The notes under the pieces were generated by a model. That model did not search any database. It had not been told where the DNA came from and saw only the letters and a program-made list of their open reading frames with translations. A stretch of 64,000 bases of DNA from Flexifilum sp963727545 (lineage in GTDB: Bacteria; Chloroflexota; Anaerolineae; Aggregatilineales; Phototrophicaceae): the NCBI GenBank assembly GCA_963727545.1, contig CAVSGS010000013.1, positions 310,001 to 374,000 of the forward strand, written 5' to 3'. Numbering within the stretch: position 1 is the stretch's first letter; each line of letters opens with the position of its first letter. Of this stretch, positions 36,623-46,885 are shown in pieces. The position numbers were made by a program, and so were the translations under genes.

Positions 36623-38671
36623 ATGCCAATCATCTATTTTTTCTATGGGCTGTCATTTGGAGGATTAGGACTCGCCGCGCTGCTCCAATATAGGCGCGGG
36701 GGAACTTTCCCCTTACATCGTCAGCTTTCGTGGCTTTCGGCTTTCGGTTTCGCCTATGCCGGGGTCGGCTGGATCGACATGTTTCTCGCCAGCGGCATGT
36801 CCGCCGACGTCGTGTCGATTCTGAAAATTCTGCGGGTAATTTTGCAGCCATTGTCCGGTCTGCTGCTGCTGCGCTTTGGCTGGGGGGTGCTGACGAAGAT
36901 GACGCCGCTGCCCGGTTGGACGCGGATTATCCCCGGTGTGGTGAGCGTTCCGCTGGCGTTTGTCATGATTTACGCCATGACAACCTTCGTGACGCCCTCG
37001 CCAATCGACATCCCCATCGACATTTGGTCGCGCTATCTGTTGTACTTACCGGGCAGTATTATGGCGTCGATTGGCTTCATCCGTCAGCGCAACGAGCTGC
37101 GCGCCAAGGGGCTGAACGACGTCAGCCGTTTGATGTTTGGTGCCGGTTTAGCCTTTTTGACCGAGGCGCTCGTCGTTGGGCTGGTGGTCCCGGCTGCCCC
37201 TTATGGTCCGGTGTCCTATTACAACTATGACCGCTCCCTCGTCAATGCGGTTCCCGCCGACCAAGTTGCGAATACCAAGCCGTTTAGTGTGATCGCGTGG
37301 CTCGATTACGATCGCGTACTGGAAGTCACCGGTTTGCCGGTGCAGTTCTGGCGGATGATCTCCGCCAGTGCGGTGATCTTTTTTGTCGTGCGCGGTCTGG
37401 GCGTGTTTGACGCGATGGAGCGGCGGCGGGTCGAAAAACTCCAGTTGGAGCGTGATCGCGCCCAGTTGACGGCGCAGCAGGTCGCCGAGAGTTGGACGGA
37501 TGCGCTGGTTACCATTAGTCGGCGCATCGCCGAATTGGATCTGCTCGATACAGTTTTGCTGGACATCGTGCGGAATGCACAGGTACTTTTGCATTCTGAT
37601 TTCGTGGCAATTGGGCTGCTCGAAGATGGTGAACAGCAGTTGGCGTTGTATGCCTACGCCGATGCTGCGGGCGCTATTTCCTTACCTGCTAATCAGCGCC
37701 CAAGTATCGAGAACGCCCTGATTATCGCTGCTATTCACGAGGCGCTGCCCGCCCGGTTCGATGCGTTCGATTCGCCAATCGCTGCCGAGGGAATGTGCCT
37801 CTGCGAAACCCGGAATGTCGAAGTCGCGGCTGTTTTGCCGCTCGTGCTGGACAATTACCCGGTCGGGGCTTTGTGGAGTGTTCGCTTTACGCCGACACTC
37901 TTCACCAATACGGACATGATTGGGCTGGAACGGTTGGCAGATCAAGCTGTGATCGCAATTCAGCATCGCTTGATGGCGACCAAGCTCCAATCGCTGGCGG
38001 TGGTCGATGAGCGCGGACGCATTGCGCGGGAAATGCACGATGGGCTGGCGCAAATCCTCGGTTACATGAATCTTCAGGTTCAGGCACTCGACGCGCTGCT
38101 GAAGCAAGGGGAATACGATAAGTTATCGGCAGAATTGCAGCAGATGCGTGATGCCGTTCAGGTTGCTCACGCCGACGTGCGCGAAAACATTTTGAGCTTG
38201 CGCACGACCCTCGCTACCGATGCCGGGGTCGCTTCGGCGATCGCCGACTACCTTGACGGATTTAGCGTTCAAACCGGCATTGATGTGCGCTTTATCGATC
38301 AAAGCGCTGACGGGTTGGGGCTTTCGCCTTTAGCTGAAGTTCAGTTGGTCTGTATTTTGCAGGAGGCATTGACGAACGTCCGCAAACACGCTCGAGCTGA
38401 AAACGTCACCGTCACGCTGGCTCGAACGCCCAAAGGAGCGAGCCTCGAAGTGGTCGACGATGGCGCTGGCTTTGCCGGGACCGTCGCTAAACATCGGTTT
38501 GGCTTACATACGATGTTGGAACGTGCCGAGAGTGTGGGCGGGCAGCTGGTGATTCGCTCGCAGGTGGGTCAAGGTACGAAAGTTTTCTGCGAACTGCCGG
38601 AAGTTGGCGATGGGCGTGAAACGAGCGGCGCCCTGTCGGTATTCCGGGAAAATGCCGAAATTAGAGCATGA
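36623..38671 (+). CDS. Membrane sensor histidine kinase (7 TM, GAF, HisKA_3, HATPase; NarX/DegS class)
   Basis: A 682-residue kinase. Seven membrane helices occupy about residues 1-275, with a 50-residue extracytoplasmic loop between helices 6 and 7. A GAF domain (about 315-455) follows, then HisKA_3 dimerisation with the phosphoacceptor His472 in GRIAREMHDGLAQILGYM, and a HATPase domain with LQEALTNVRKHARAENV and VVDDGAGF. It pairs with the NarL-type regulator two genes downstream. The ATG at 36623 puts the first helix at the N terminus; a TTG 57 bases upstream is an alternative. Divergence from the dms operon suggests it controls that operon in response to electron-acceptor or redox state (inference). 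Confidence 0.92.
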   Translation: MPIIYFFYGLSFGGLGLAALLQYRRGGTFPLHRQLSWLSAFGFAYAGVGWIDMFLASGMSADVVSILKILRVILQPLSGLLLLRFGWGVLTKMTPLPGWTRIIPGVVSVPLAFVMIYAMTTFVTPSPIDIPIDIWSRYLLYLPGSIMASIGFIRQRNELRAKGLNDVSRLMFGAGLAFLTEALVVGLVVPAAPYGPVSYYNYDRSLVNAVPADQVANTKPFSVIAWLDYDRVLEVTGLPVQFWRMISASAVIFFVVRGLGVFDAMERRRVEKLQLERDRAQLTAQQVAESWTDALVTISRRIAELDLLDTVLLDIVRNAQVLLHSDFVAIGLLEDGEQQLALYAYADAAGAISLPANQRPSIENALIIAAIHEALPARFDAFDSPIAAEGMCLCETRNVEVAAVLPLVLDNYPVGALWSVRFTPTLFTNTDMIGLERLADQAVIAIQHRLMATKLQSLAVVDERGRIAREMHDGLAQILGYMNLQVQALDALLKQGEYDKLSAELQQMRDAVQVAHADVRENILSLRTTLATDAGVASAIADYLDGFSVQTGIDVRFIDQSADGLGLSPLAEVQLVCILQEALTNVRKHARAENVTVTLARTPKGASLEVVDDGAGFAGTVAKHRFGLHTMLERAESVGGQLVIRSQVGQGTKVFCELPEVGDGRETSGALSVFRENAEIRA

Positions 38672-38695
38672 TTCTCCAAACTGGAACGTAAGCAT

Positions 38696-39625
38696 ATGAT
38701 CAACCTAAGAGAATGGGCGCTGCCCGTCTACACGATTATGATGCAGATGGCAGCCGGCAGTATGCTGATGCTGTGGTTGATCTACAACGCTATGGTGCGG
38801 CGCTGGGATCGACCGACGGCGGATCGGATCAGCCATAATTTAGTGCTCATTATCTTCATCACGGCGTTTGCCTCGGTTATCGGTTCGCATTACCACCTCA
38901 GCCGTCCGCTCTTTTCGATTCTCGCCTTCAGCAGTTTCGGCACTTCATGGCTTAGCCGCGAGGTGACTTTTACCGCACTCTTCGTCTTTCTGATCGGGGC
39001 GGTCTGGCTGCTTCAGTACTATAAGCGCGGTTCTTTGAAACTCTTGCTGGCGGTTGGTTGGCTGGCGGTGCTGATGGGGATTAGCACGGTATACTGTATG
39101 TCGCGCGTTTACTTGCTGCCAACCCAAGTGGCTTGGAACTCAATTGCTACGCCGGTTGCCTTTTTCACGGCAATGTTTTTGTTGGGGGGAATGGCAGTTT
39201 TGGTGCTGCTGCTGCTGAATCTTTACCTCGTGCAGCTGCACTCCACCCCGGATCTAAAGCTGCAAAGTTACGTGTTGGTGGTGCTGCGCACACTCCCGGC
39301 GGTGACTCTGCTGACGGTCGTGGCGGCGCTCGTCGAGTTGGCGAATTACGGCTTTCAAATTAATCTATTGTCAGGGGGCGGACCCTCGGCGCAAGGCAGC
39401 CTCGATCTGCTGTTAGGCTTGTATGGTGTTTTGTTCGAGCTGCGTTTGGCACTGTTGGGTATCGGAGCCGCTGGCTTAGTCGGCGTCGTCTTTTGGCAGC
39501 GTAAAACTCAACAACCGGTCATCCGTCTGATGGCTCCGATCTACATCATTTTTCTGCTGCTGCTGATGGGCGAGGTCTTGGGACGGTTCCTGTTTTATGC
39601 GATTCACGTCCGTCTTGGTATGTAG
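38696..39625 (+). CDS. Second DmsC-like anchor protein, inside the two-component operon
   Basis: A 309-residue eight-helix membrane protein homologous to the DmsC subunit at 31568. Both share the N-terminal YTI(L/M)xQM, a central SxFGTSWLSREV/NLGSSWLSREI, SRVYLLPTQVAWNSIATPVAFF and a C-terminal GEVLGRFLFYAIHVRLGM. It lies 24 bp after the sensor kinase and 20 bp before the response regulator, with no catalytic or iron-sulfur partner beside it. It may be a spare anchor, or a quinone-interacting membrane partner of the kinase; the latter is inference. The ribosome site is weak. Confidence 0.92.
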   Translation: MINLREWALPVYTIMMQMAAGSMLMLWLIYNAMVRRWDRPTADRISHNLVLIIFITAFASVIGSHYHLSRPLFSILAFSSFGTSWLSREVTFTALFVFLIGAVWLLQYYKRGSLKLLLAVGWLAVLMGISTVYCMSRVYLLPTQVAWNSIATPVAFFTAMFLLGGMAVLVLLLLNLYLVQLHSTPDLKLQSYVLVVLRTLPAVTLLTVVAALVELANYGFQINLLSGGGPSAQGSLDLLLGLYGVLFELRLALLGIGAAGLVGVVFWQRKTQQPVIRLMAPIYIIFLLLLMGEVLGRFLFYAIHVRLGM

Positions 39626-39645
39626 TTTGAGAAGGAAATCAGACG

Positions 39646-40308
39646 ATGTCGATCAGAGTTCTGATTGTTGATGATCATAAAATGTTTCGCCAAGGCTTGA
39701 TCAGCTTGATCCGAACCCACAGCGAGCTTGCCGAGGTGGTTGGCGAAGCGGCGACTGCGGCTGAGGCGATTTCGATGACTGAACGACTCCAGCCGGATGT
39801 CGTGCTGATGGACATTTATCTGCCCAATGGCGATGGGCTTCAGGCAACGCGCGAGATCAAACGGCGCTTTCCGCAGGTTGCCGTCGTCATCCTCACGTCG
39901 TCTGACCGCAACGACCATCTGCTGGAAGCGGTACGTTCGGAAGCCTCCGGTTATCTGCTCAAGAATTTGGATGCCGATGAGCTTTTTAACACGCTGGAAG
40001 CGATTATGCAGGGCGAAGTCCCCATGACGCGCGCGATGGCGTCCAGCGTTTTGAAAAACTATCTCAAGCAGATGCGGCACGACGAGGAGCAGGTCGACGC
40101 CTTGACTGAACGCGAATTAGCCGTGCTCCATCTGGTCGCCAAGGGATCGAGCAATCCGCAGATCGCGGATGAGTTATCGATCTCGATCAACACGGTCAAG
40201 ACGCACTTGCGCAACATTCTGGACAAACTTCAGTTGGACAATCGCACGCAGGCAGCGACTTTTGCCATTGAGCACGGCATCGCGAACGCGCAGGGCGATG
40301 ACGTCTAA
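39646..40308 (+). CDS. NarL/FixJ-family response regulator
   Basis: A 220-residue regulator with a receiver domain (about 1-125; acidic pair DD near residue 9-10, phosphoacceptor Asp56 in VVLMDIYLP, Thr in ILTSSD) and a LuxR-type HTH (about 150-215; LTERELAVLHLVAKGSSNPQIA, then ISINTVKTHLRNILDKL). It is the cognate output of the HisKA_3 kinase encoded at the start of the operon. AGAAGGAA precedes the ATG. The dms operon is the obvious target candidate. Confidence 0.95.
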   Translation: MSIRVLIVDDHKMFRQGLISLIRTHSELAEVVGEAATAAEAISMTERLQPDVVLMDIYLPNGDGLQATREIKRRFPQVAVVILTSSDRNDHLLEAVRSEASGYLLKNLDADELFNTLEAIMQGEVPMTRAMASSVLKNYLKQMRHDEEQVDALTERELAVLHLVAKGSSNPQIADELSISINTVKTHLRNILDKLQLDNRTQAATFAIEHGIANAQGDDV

Positions 40309-40335
40309 CGCGCTCAGCGGCATCCTCTTGCTTTC

Positions 40336-42156
40336 CTAAGATTTTTGCTCGGCACGAACCTTGAACTGGCTCATATATAGGTTGTAATAGTAACCGCGCT
40401 CCGCCAGCAGTTGTTCGTGAGTCCCTCGCTCGACAATCTCGCCGTCGCGAATGAACAGGATCAAATCGGCTTCGCGGATGGTGCTCAAGCGATGCGCAAT
40501 GACGAAGCTCGTGCGTCCGTGCATCAGCCGCCGCATTGCCTCCTGTACGTGAATTTCGGTGCGGGTATCGACGCTGCTGGTCGCTTCGTCGAGGATCAGA
40601 ATTTTCGGATCGGCGAGCACCGCGCGGGCGATCGCCAACAACTGACGCTGCCCTTGACTGAGGTTTTCGGCGCGTTCGGAGAGTAACTCGTTGTAGCCGT
40701 GCGGCAGCCGCCGGATGAAGTGATCGGCGTTGGCGACCTCGGCGGCGGCGATCACCTCGGCGTCAGTGGCATCCAGTCGCCCGTAGCGGATGTTCTCCAG
40801 CGCTGTTTCCGAGAACAGGAACGTATCTTGCAGGACGATGCCGAGGCAGCGACGCAGATCGTGTTTATCCAGCGTGCGAATGTCGTGCCCGTCGAGGCAA
40901 ATGCTGCCCGCGTCGATGTCGTAAAAGCGGGAGAGCAGGTTGACGATCGTCGTTTTACCCGCGCCGGTGGGTCCGACCAGCGCGATCATCTGTCCGGGCT
41001 GCGCCTCAAGGCTGACGTGCTTGAGGATCGGCACGTCCGGGCGATAGCCAAACGAGACGTCCTCAAAGGTGACGCTGCCCGCAATCGATTCCAGTGAGGG
41101 CGCGTCGGCGGCATTCCCGATCTCAGCCCGTTCGTCGAGGATGGTGAAGACGCGCTCCGCGCCTGCCAGCGCCGACTGGATCGCGTTGAACATGTTGGTG
41201 ATGTCGTTGAGCGGACGGCGCAATTGCTGCGTGTAGGATAAAAAGGTGGCGATCACGCCGATCGTGGCATAGCCGTTCAGGGCGAGCCAGCCGCCCGCCG
41301 CCGCGATCATGACGAACCCGAAATTGTAGATCAGGTTGCCGCCGGGTCCCATCAAGCCGCCGTAAGTTTGCGCGTAGATCGCGGCACGGCGGAGTTGTTC
41401 GTTTTTGACGTCGAAGTCGGCGATCACCGCTTCTTCGCGCCCGAAGGCGTGGATCACCTTGCCGCCGGTGATCGTTTCCTCGATTTGCCCATTGAGCAGC
41501 GACAGCGCGTCTTGCTGTTCGCGAAAGCCGTGCCGGGTGTGCATGGCGACGTAGCGGGTGAAGTAAGCGGTGAGCGGCAGGACGATGAAGCTCACCAGCG
41601 CCAGCGGCACGTTGATGAACAGCATCATCGTGATCATCCCGACGACGATCATCGCGCTGGATAGAAACGTGGTCACATTCTCCGCCAGCACCAAACTGAT
41701 ATTTTCGACGTCGTTGGTCAAGTAACTCATCAATTCGCCGTGCGGACGCTGATCGAAGAAGCGCAGCGGTAAGGTTTGCAGCTTGGCGAACAAATCGGTG
41801 CGCAGATCGCGCACGGTGTACTGAGAGACGCGGATCATGAACAGCGTGTGCACCCACGAGACCGAGGCGTAGGCGACCGCGATCCCGACCATGAGCAAGG
41901 CGAGCCGCGCCAAGCCGTCCAAATCGCCCACCTGAATGTAACGGTCGATGGCGACGCCGACGAGGTAGGGGACGATCAGGTTGCAGCCGGTTGCGACAGC
42001 GACCAGCACGACCACGACGATCAGAATCCAGCGCTGGCGGCTCAGATAGCCCCATAGTCGCTGCAAGGTATCGCGGCTGTTTTGGGGACGGGCGGCTTCG
42101 CCCTGCATTCGCGGTCCGGGACCGCCGAGGCGAATTTCAGCGCGGTTCTGCGACAT
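40336..42156 (-). CDS. ABC exporter half-transporter, catalytic partner of a heterodimer
   Basis: A 606-residue protein with an N-terminal six-helix exporter domain (about 35-340) and a C-terminal ATPase domain. Walker A is GPTGAGKTT, Walker B ILILDEATSSVD with the catalytic Glu, and the signature is the variant LSQGQ instead of LSGGQ. The signature change and the intact Glu match the TM288/BmrD type of partner in heterodimeric multidrug or lipid exporters. It overlaps the preceding half-transporter gene by 20 bp. Substrate unknown. Confidence 0.94.
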   Translation of the reverse strand: MSQNRAEIRLGGPGPRMQGEAARPQNSRDTLQRLWGYLSRQRWILIVVVVLVAVATGCNLIVPYLVGVAIDRYIQVGDLDGLARLALLMVGIAVAYASVSWVHTLFMIRVSQYTVRDLRTDLFAKLQTLPLRFFDQRPHGELMSYLTNDVENISLVLAENVTTFLSSAMIVVGMITMMLFINVPLALVSFIVLPLTAYFTRYVAMHTRHGFREQQDALSLLNGQIEETITGGKVIHAFGREEAVIADFDVKNEQLRRAAIYAQTYGGLMGPGGNLIYNFGFVMIAAAGGWLALNGYATIGVIATFLSYTQQLRRPLNDITNMFNAIQSALAGAERVFTILDERAEIGNAADAPSLESIAGSVTFEDVSFGYRPDVPILKHVSLEAQPGQMIALVGPTGAGKTTIVNLLSRFYDIDAGSICLDGHDIRTLDKHDLRRCLGIVLQDTFLFSETALENIRYGRLDATDAEVIAAAEVANADHFIRRLPHGYNELLSERAENLSQGQRQLLAIARAVLADPKILILDEATSSVDTRTEIHVQEAMRRLMHGRTSFVIAHRLSTIREADLILFIRDGEIVERGTHEQLLAERGYYYNLYMSQFKVRAEQKS

Positions 42157-43867
42157 GCGAAGGATCTCCTAGCTGCGATTCGTAGATTTGGCGGTAGATC
42201 GGGCTGGATTGGATCAGCGTGTGGTGCGTCCCTTCCGCGACCAGCCGCCCGTCATCCAGCACGAGGATTTTGTCCGCGTTCAGCACCGTGCTGATCCGTT
42301 GGGCGACGATGAAGGAGGTGCGCCCCCGCATCAACTCGACCAGCGCCGCTTGAATGCGCGTTTCCGTCTCGACATCGACGGCGCTGGTGCTGTCGTCGAG
42401 GATCAGGATCGTCGGCTGGCGCACGAGTGCGCGGGCAATCGCCGTGCGCTGCTTCTGTCCGCCGGAGAGATTGATGCCGCGCTGCCCCAAATAGGTCGCG
42501 TATTCTTCGGGTAAATTACGGATGAAGTCGTGCGCCTGTGCTGCCTGCGCTGCCGCCTGCACCGCTTGATTGTCCGCCTGTAACGCGCCTTGGCGGATGT
42601 TCTCGGCGATGCTGCCGGAAAATAACACGGCTTCTTGCAGGGCAATGCCAATCCGGGCGCGGAGGACGTCCTGTCGGATGTCGCGCACGTCGATGCCGTC
42701 AATCGTGACTCTGCCGTCGGTGACGTCGTAGAAGCGCGGGATGAGGTGAACCAAGCTGGTTTTGCCGGAGCCGGTCGTGCCGAGGATGGCGACCGTTTGA
42801 CCGGGTTCGGCGACAAAACTCACGTCTTTCAGGACCGGTTCGCCATAGCCAAAGGTGACGTGTTCGAACGCGACCCGTCCTTGCGGTTGAAAGGTCTGCT
42901 GCGCTTGCGGTCGATCTTGGACCGTCGGGACCGTATTCAAGACTTCGACGATCCGCTCGGTGGAAGCGAACGCTCGTGACAGACGGATGATCAGGTTGCT
43001 CACCATCAACATGCTGGAGAGCATCTGCGTCAAGTAGGTGATCATGGCGATGATTTCGCCGATGGTGATCGCATTTTGACTCACCTGCACGCCGCCGAAC
43101 CAGAGCACGCCCGCCGTCCCGATATTCAGCAGCAGGAGCAGCACCGGTCCGGTGATGGCGGTCATCTGCATGGCGTGAATGGAACTGGTCGTCATGTTGG
43201 TGTTGGCGGCGCCGAAGCGCTCTTTTTCGTGTTCCTCGCGGACGAACGCTTTGATCACGCGCACCCCGGCGAGGTTCTCTTGCAGGACGGTGTTGACCCG
43301 GTCGAGCGCATCCTGCAACCGCCGGTAGAGCGGCTGAGCGCGGCGGATAATCCACCACAGCAGGAGCGCCAGCGGCACCAGCAGCGGCAGCGCGATCAGC
43401 GTGAGCTGGGGGCTGGTCAGATACGCCATGACCAAACTGCCCACCATGATCAACGGCACGCGCACCAGAATCCGCAGCGCGATCAGCACGGTGTCCTGCA
43501 CCTGCGAAACGTCGTTGGTGAGGTTGGTGATCAACTGACCGGTTCCCAGTTGATCCAGATTGCCGAAGGAAAACGACTGGATCTTCCGGTACAAGCTGCT
43601 GCGCAAGTCGGCTCCGAAATTGAAGGCGGCGCGCACCGCGAAAATCGTGCAGCCGATCCCGCCGACGGCACCGAGCAGGGCAAAGATCAACATCACCAAC
43701 CCGGTTTCGAACACCAGCGGTTGGTTCCCGACGCGGATGCCGTCATCGACGATGCGCTGCATCATGTGCGGCTGGAGCAAGTCCATCGTGACTTCGAGCA
43801 CCATCAGCAGCGGGGCGATCAGCGCCTGTTTCCAGTAGGGTTTCAAATAGATGAGCAAAGATCTCAT
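42137..43867 (-). CDS. ABC exporter half-transporter with degenerate catalytic site
   Basis: A 576-residue exporter half with six helices (about 15-310) and an ATPase domain. Walker A is GTTGSGKTS and the signature is canonical LSGGQ, but Walker B reads LILDDSTSAVD, with Asp in place of the catalytic Glu. This is the TM287/BmrC-type non-consensus subunit, so together with the 606-residue partner one consensus and one degenerate ATP site are formed. First gene of a two-gene operon with a 20-bp overlap. Confidence 0.94.
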   Translation of the reverse strand: MRSLLIYLKPYWKQALIAPLLMVLEVTMDLLQPHMMQRIVDDGIRVGNQPLVFETGLVMLIFALLGAVGGIGCTIFAVRAAFNFGADLRSSLYRKIQSFSFGNLDQLGTGQLITNLTNDVSQVQDTVLIALRILVRVPLIMVGSLVMAYLTSPQLTLIALPLLVPLALLLWWIIRRAQPLYRRLQDALDRVNTVLQENLAGVRVIKAFVREEHEKERFGAANTNMTTSSIHAMQMTAITGPVLLLLLNIGTAGVLWFGGVQVSQNAITIGEIIAMITYLTQMLSSMLMVSNLIIRLSRAFASTERIVEVLNTVPTVQDRPQAQQTFQPQGRVAFEHVTFGYGEPVLKDVSFVAEPGQTVAILGTTGSGKTSLVHLIPRFYDVTDGRVTIDGIDVRDIRQDVLRARIGIALQEAVLFSGSIAENIRQGALQADNQAVQAAAQAAQAHDFIRNLPEEYATYLGQRGINLSGGQKQRTAIARALVRQPTILILDDSTSAVDVETETRIQAALVELMRGRTSFIVAQRISTVLNADKILVLDDGRLVAEGTHHTLIQSSPIYRQIYESQLGDPSHVAEPR

Positions 43868-44334
43868 ACGGAGTCAGCTATGTGTATTTTGTCGAGTAGA
43901 GTTCAAGTGGGTTTAGCCGAGGCGGACCCAGCCTTCCGAACGAAGGACATAATTGTGCCTCATTACGGGACGGCAATCGAGTCCACCGAGCGCTCAACCT
44001 ACGATCTTGAGGCTTGCTTTAGGGCAAACGCAGCAAATCTCCAAATACAATCATTAACCGCCAAAGTGGATTCAAGTCTACCGCTTGAAGACTCATCGTT
44101 TATCGTTTGTAGGGGTGCACCGCCGTGCGCCCCTACACTTGGCGATCTTGGCGTCATGGCGGTTGAATTTCTTTTTCAAATCTTCGACTTGATCATCCTT
44201 TGGCGGTTCAAATTGATTTTGACCCGTTTGCCTTGAGGCTTGCTCCGGCTGGCTTGGAAATTCAGCGCATCGTGTGCGATAATGCAGACAGCACGATCAC
44301 CTCCGTCCAATCGATTACACCCATGATTGCTTGA
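43868..44334. other. Intergenic region with one 28-bp palindrome
   Basis: No gene is supported in these 467 bp between the divergent exporter and U32 genes. A 28-bp element at 44109-44136 has arms GTAGGGGTG/CGCCCCTAC and core CACCGCCGTG, with one G-T type mismatch in the outer stem. A short minus-strand frame (VEDLKKKFNRHDAKIAKC) runs into the repeat and is probably chance. Confidence 0.5.
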
Positions 44335-46852
44335 ATGATGCGACTCAAACCTGAAATCATGAGTCCCGCCGGGTACTGGCACCAGTTGAACGCCGCTATC
44401 GAGGCAGGGGCTGACGCCGTCTATTTCGGACTCAAACACTTTAGCGCCCGCGCCAAAGTCGGCTTTACGCTGACCGAACTGCCGGACGTCATGCGGACGC
44501 TGCACAGCCGGGGCGTCAAGGGCTATATCACCTTCAACACGCTGGTCTTCGATCACGAGCTTCAGCCCGCCGTCGAAGCGATCGAACAGATCGCGCGGGC
44601 GGGGACCGACGCGCTGATCGTTCAGGACGTCGGTATGGCGCAGCTTGCCCACCAGATTGCGCCCGACGTCGACATTCACGGCAGCACCCAAATGAGCATC
44701 ACCAGCGCCGAGGGCGTGGCGCTGGCGCAGCGTTTCGGCGTCAGCCGGGTGGTGCTGGCGCGCGAGCTTTCGCTGAAGGATGTTCGCGCTATCCGCGAGC
44801 AGACCGACTGCGAGTTGGAGATTTTCGCGCATGGCGCGCTCTGCGTCTCCTATTCGGGGCAGTGTTTTTCGTCTGAAGCGTGGGGCGGACGGAGCGCCAA
44901 TCGCGGGCAGTGCGCCCAAGCCTGTCGCCTGCCTTATGAAATGATCGTCGATGACGTGCTGCGTCCGCTCGGCGATGCCCGCTATCTGCTCTCGCCGGGT
45001 GATCTGTACACGCTGGATCAAGTGCCGGAGCTCATCGAAGTCGGCATTTCGTCGCTCAAGATCGAGGGGCGCTACAAGGATGAAAACTACGTCGCGCTGA
45101 CGACCAACGCCTATCGCCGCGCGGTCGATGCCGCGTGGGAAAATCAGCCGAGTCCGGTCACCCGCCGGGAAGCGCTCGACCTGCAACAGGTCTATTCGCG
45201 CGGCTCCGGTCCCTATTTCGTCACCGGAACCAATCATCAGGCGGTGGTCAGCGGACGTTCGCCCCGGCATCGCGGCGTGCTGTGCGGACGGGTGACGCGG
45301 GTCGATCAAGATCGCGTCGTGATCGAGCCAACCGGGATTCAGGACGAAGCGCCGCTCAAGCCGGGCGACGGGATCGTCTTCGACGCCGCCGACTGGCGCA
45401 GCCCGGAAATCGAGGAAGAGGGCGGGCGCTTGTACGAAGTTAGACCGGCGGACCAGTTGCTGGAACTGTTCTTCGGCAACCGCGCGATCGACTTTGACCG
45501 CATCCGCCCCGGCGACTGGGTCTGGCGCAGCCACGATTTCAACGTCGATAAAGCCGCTAAACCCTTCACGCACGCCAACGTGCCCGTTCAGCGGCAGGCG
45601 GTGGACATTCACGTCACGGCGCAGGAGGGGCAGCCGCTCGAAATTCGCTGGACGTTGGCGCATCAGCCTGCCGTTACGGTTGTGGTTGGCTCCGACGAAC
45701 CGCTGGGGCGCGCGAACAATCGCGGCGTGACCCTCGATTATCTGGCGCAGCAGTTGGGGCGCTTGGGCAATACCGCCTATCAACTTGGCACGCTGACCGC
45801 AGACATCACCGGCGAGCCGTTTATCCCCAGCTCGCTGCTCAATCGACTGCGCCAGTCCGCCGTCAACGATCTGATCAGCCAGCAGGTACAGCTACCGGAA
45901 ATGGTTGTCCACGACCCGGTCAACACGCTCGATACGGCGCTGTCGTCGGTTGATCGTCAAGTGGACGTCATGGTCGAGTCAGCGCCGCAGCTTCATCTGC
46001 TCGTCCGCACGCCGGAGCAGCTTGACGCCGCCATCGCGGTTAAGCCAGCCAGCATCACTCTCGATTACCTTGAGTTGTACGGGCTGCGTCCGGCAGTCGA
46101 GCAGATCCGGGCGGCGGGCATCACCCCGCGCGTCGCCAGCCCGCGCGTGCTCAAGCCGCAGGAACAGCGTATTGTCAATTTCCTGCTGCGTCTCGACTGC
46201 TCGATTGTCGTCCGTTCCGGCGGGCTGCTCGAAGCATTGCAAGGACGGAGTCCGCATCCGCTTGATCGGCGATTTCAGCCTCAACGTTGCCAATCAGCTT
46301 TCCGCCGATACCTATTTCAAGCTCGGCATCGACACGATCACGCCGACGCACGACCTGAATGCTGACCAGATCAGCCGACTGGCGCAAAGCATGGGCGGCG
46401 AGCGCTTCGAGGTGATCGCCTACCAGCATCTACCGGTGTTCCATACTGAGCACTGCGTCTTTTGCCGCTTCCTCTCGACCGGGACGAGCTATCTCGACTG
46501 CGGGCATCCTTGCGAAAGCCACAAAGTCGCCCTCCGCGATAGTCAGGGGCGTCAGCATCCGGTGATGGCGGATGTCGGCTGCCGGAATACGGTTTTCGGA
46601 GCGGAAGCACAGGTCGCCAGCCAGCACCTCGATCAGATGATCGGGAGCGGTATCCGGCATTTCCGGCTGGAGTTCGTCCACGAGTCGGCGGCTGAAGTGA
46701 CGCAGGTCGCCGCCGCGTTTCAGGCGTACTTCGCCGGGAACGTAACGGCGAGTGAACTGGATCAGCAGTTGCGCCAGATCGCGACGCAGGGGACAACCGA
46801 AGGCTCGTTGTTCGTGCCGGAAGGGTATCTCACCGTGCCGGTGCTGCACTAG
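44335..46852 (+). CDS. U32 family protein with DUF3656 (RlhA/YdcP-like), interrupted by one extra base
   Basis: The first frame begins MMRLKPEIMSPAGYWHQLNA and has the U32 signature region EIFAHGALCVSYSGQCFSSE followed by GRSANRGQCAQACRLPYE, whose cysteines fit an iron-sulfur site as in RlhA, UbiU and TrhP. Near 46241 the reading passes to the next frame; deleting one A turns LEALQGRSP into LEALQDGVRIRLIGDFSLN and restores an 838-residue protein ending VPEGYLTVPVLH. The C-terminal part has a further cysteine group (HCVFCRF, DCGHPCESH, DVGCRN). Relatives modify rRNA, tRNA or quinones rather than act as peptidases. The single insertion may be a consensus error; as written the product would be truncated at residue 676. 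Confidence 0.88.
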
Positions 46853-46885
46853 TTCATGAGCAAACCGGTCGCGCCATCGTCATGA

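Noticed and set aside
44080..44290. Short minus-strand frame VEDLKKKFNRHDAKIAKC
   Set aside because: It reads straight into a dispersed palindrome and has no start site.
44176..45783. 535-codon minus-strand open frame
   Set aside because: Antisense to the U32 gene, whose motifs are unambiguous.
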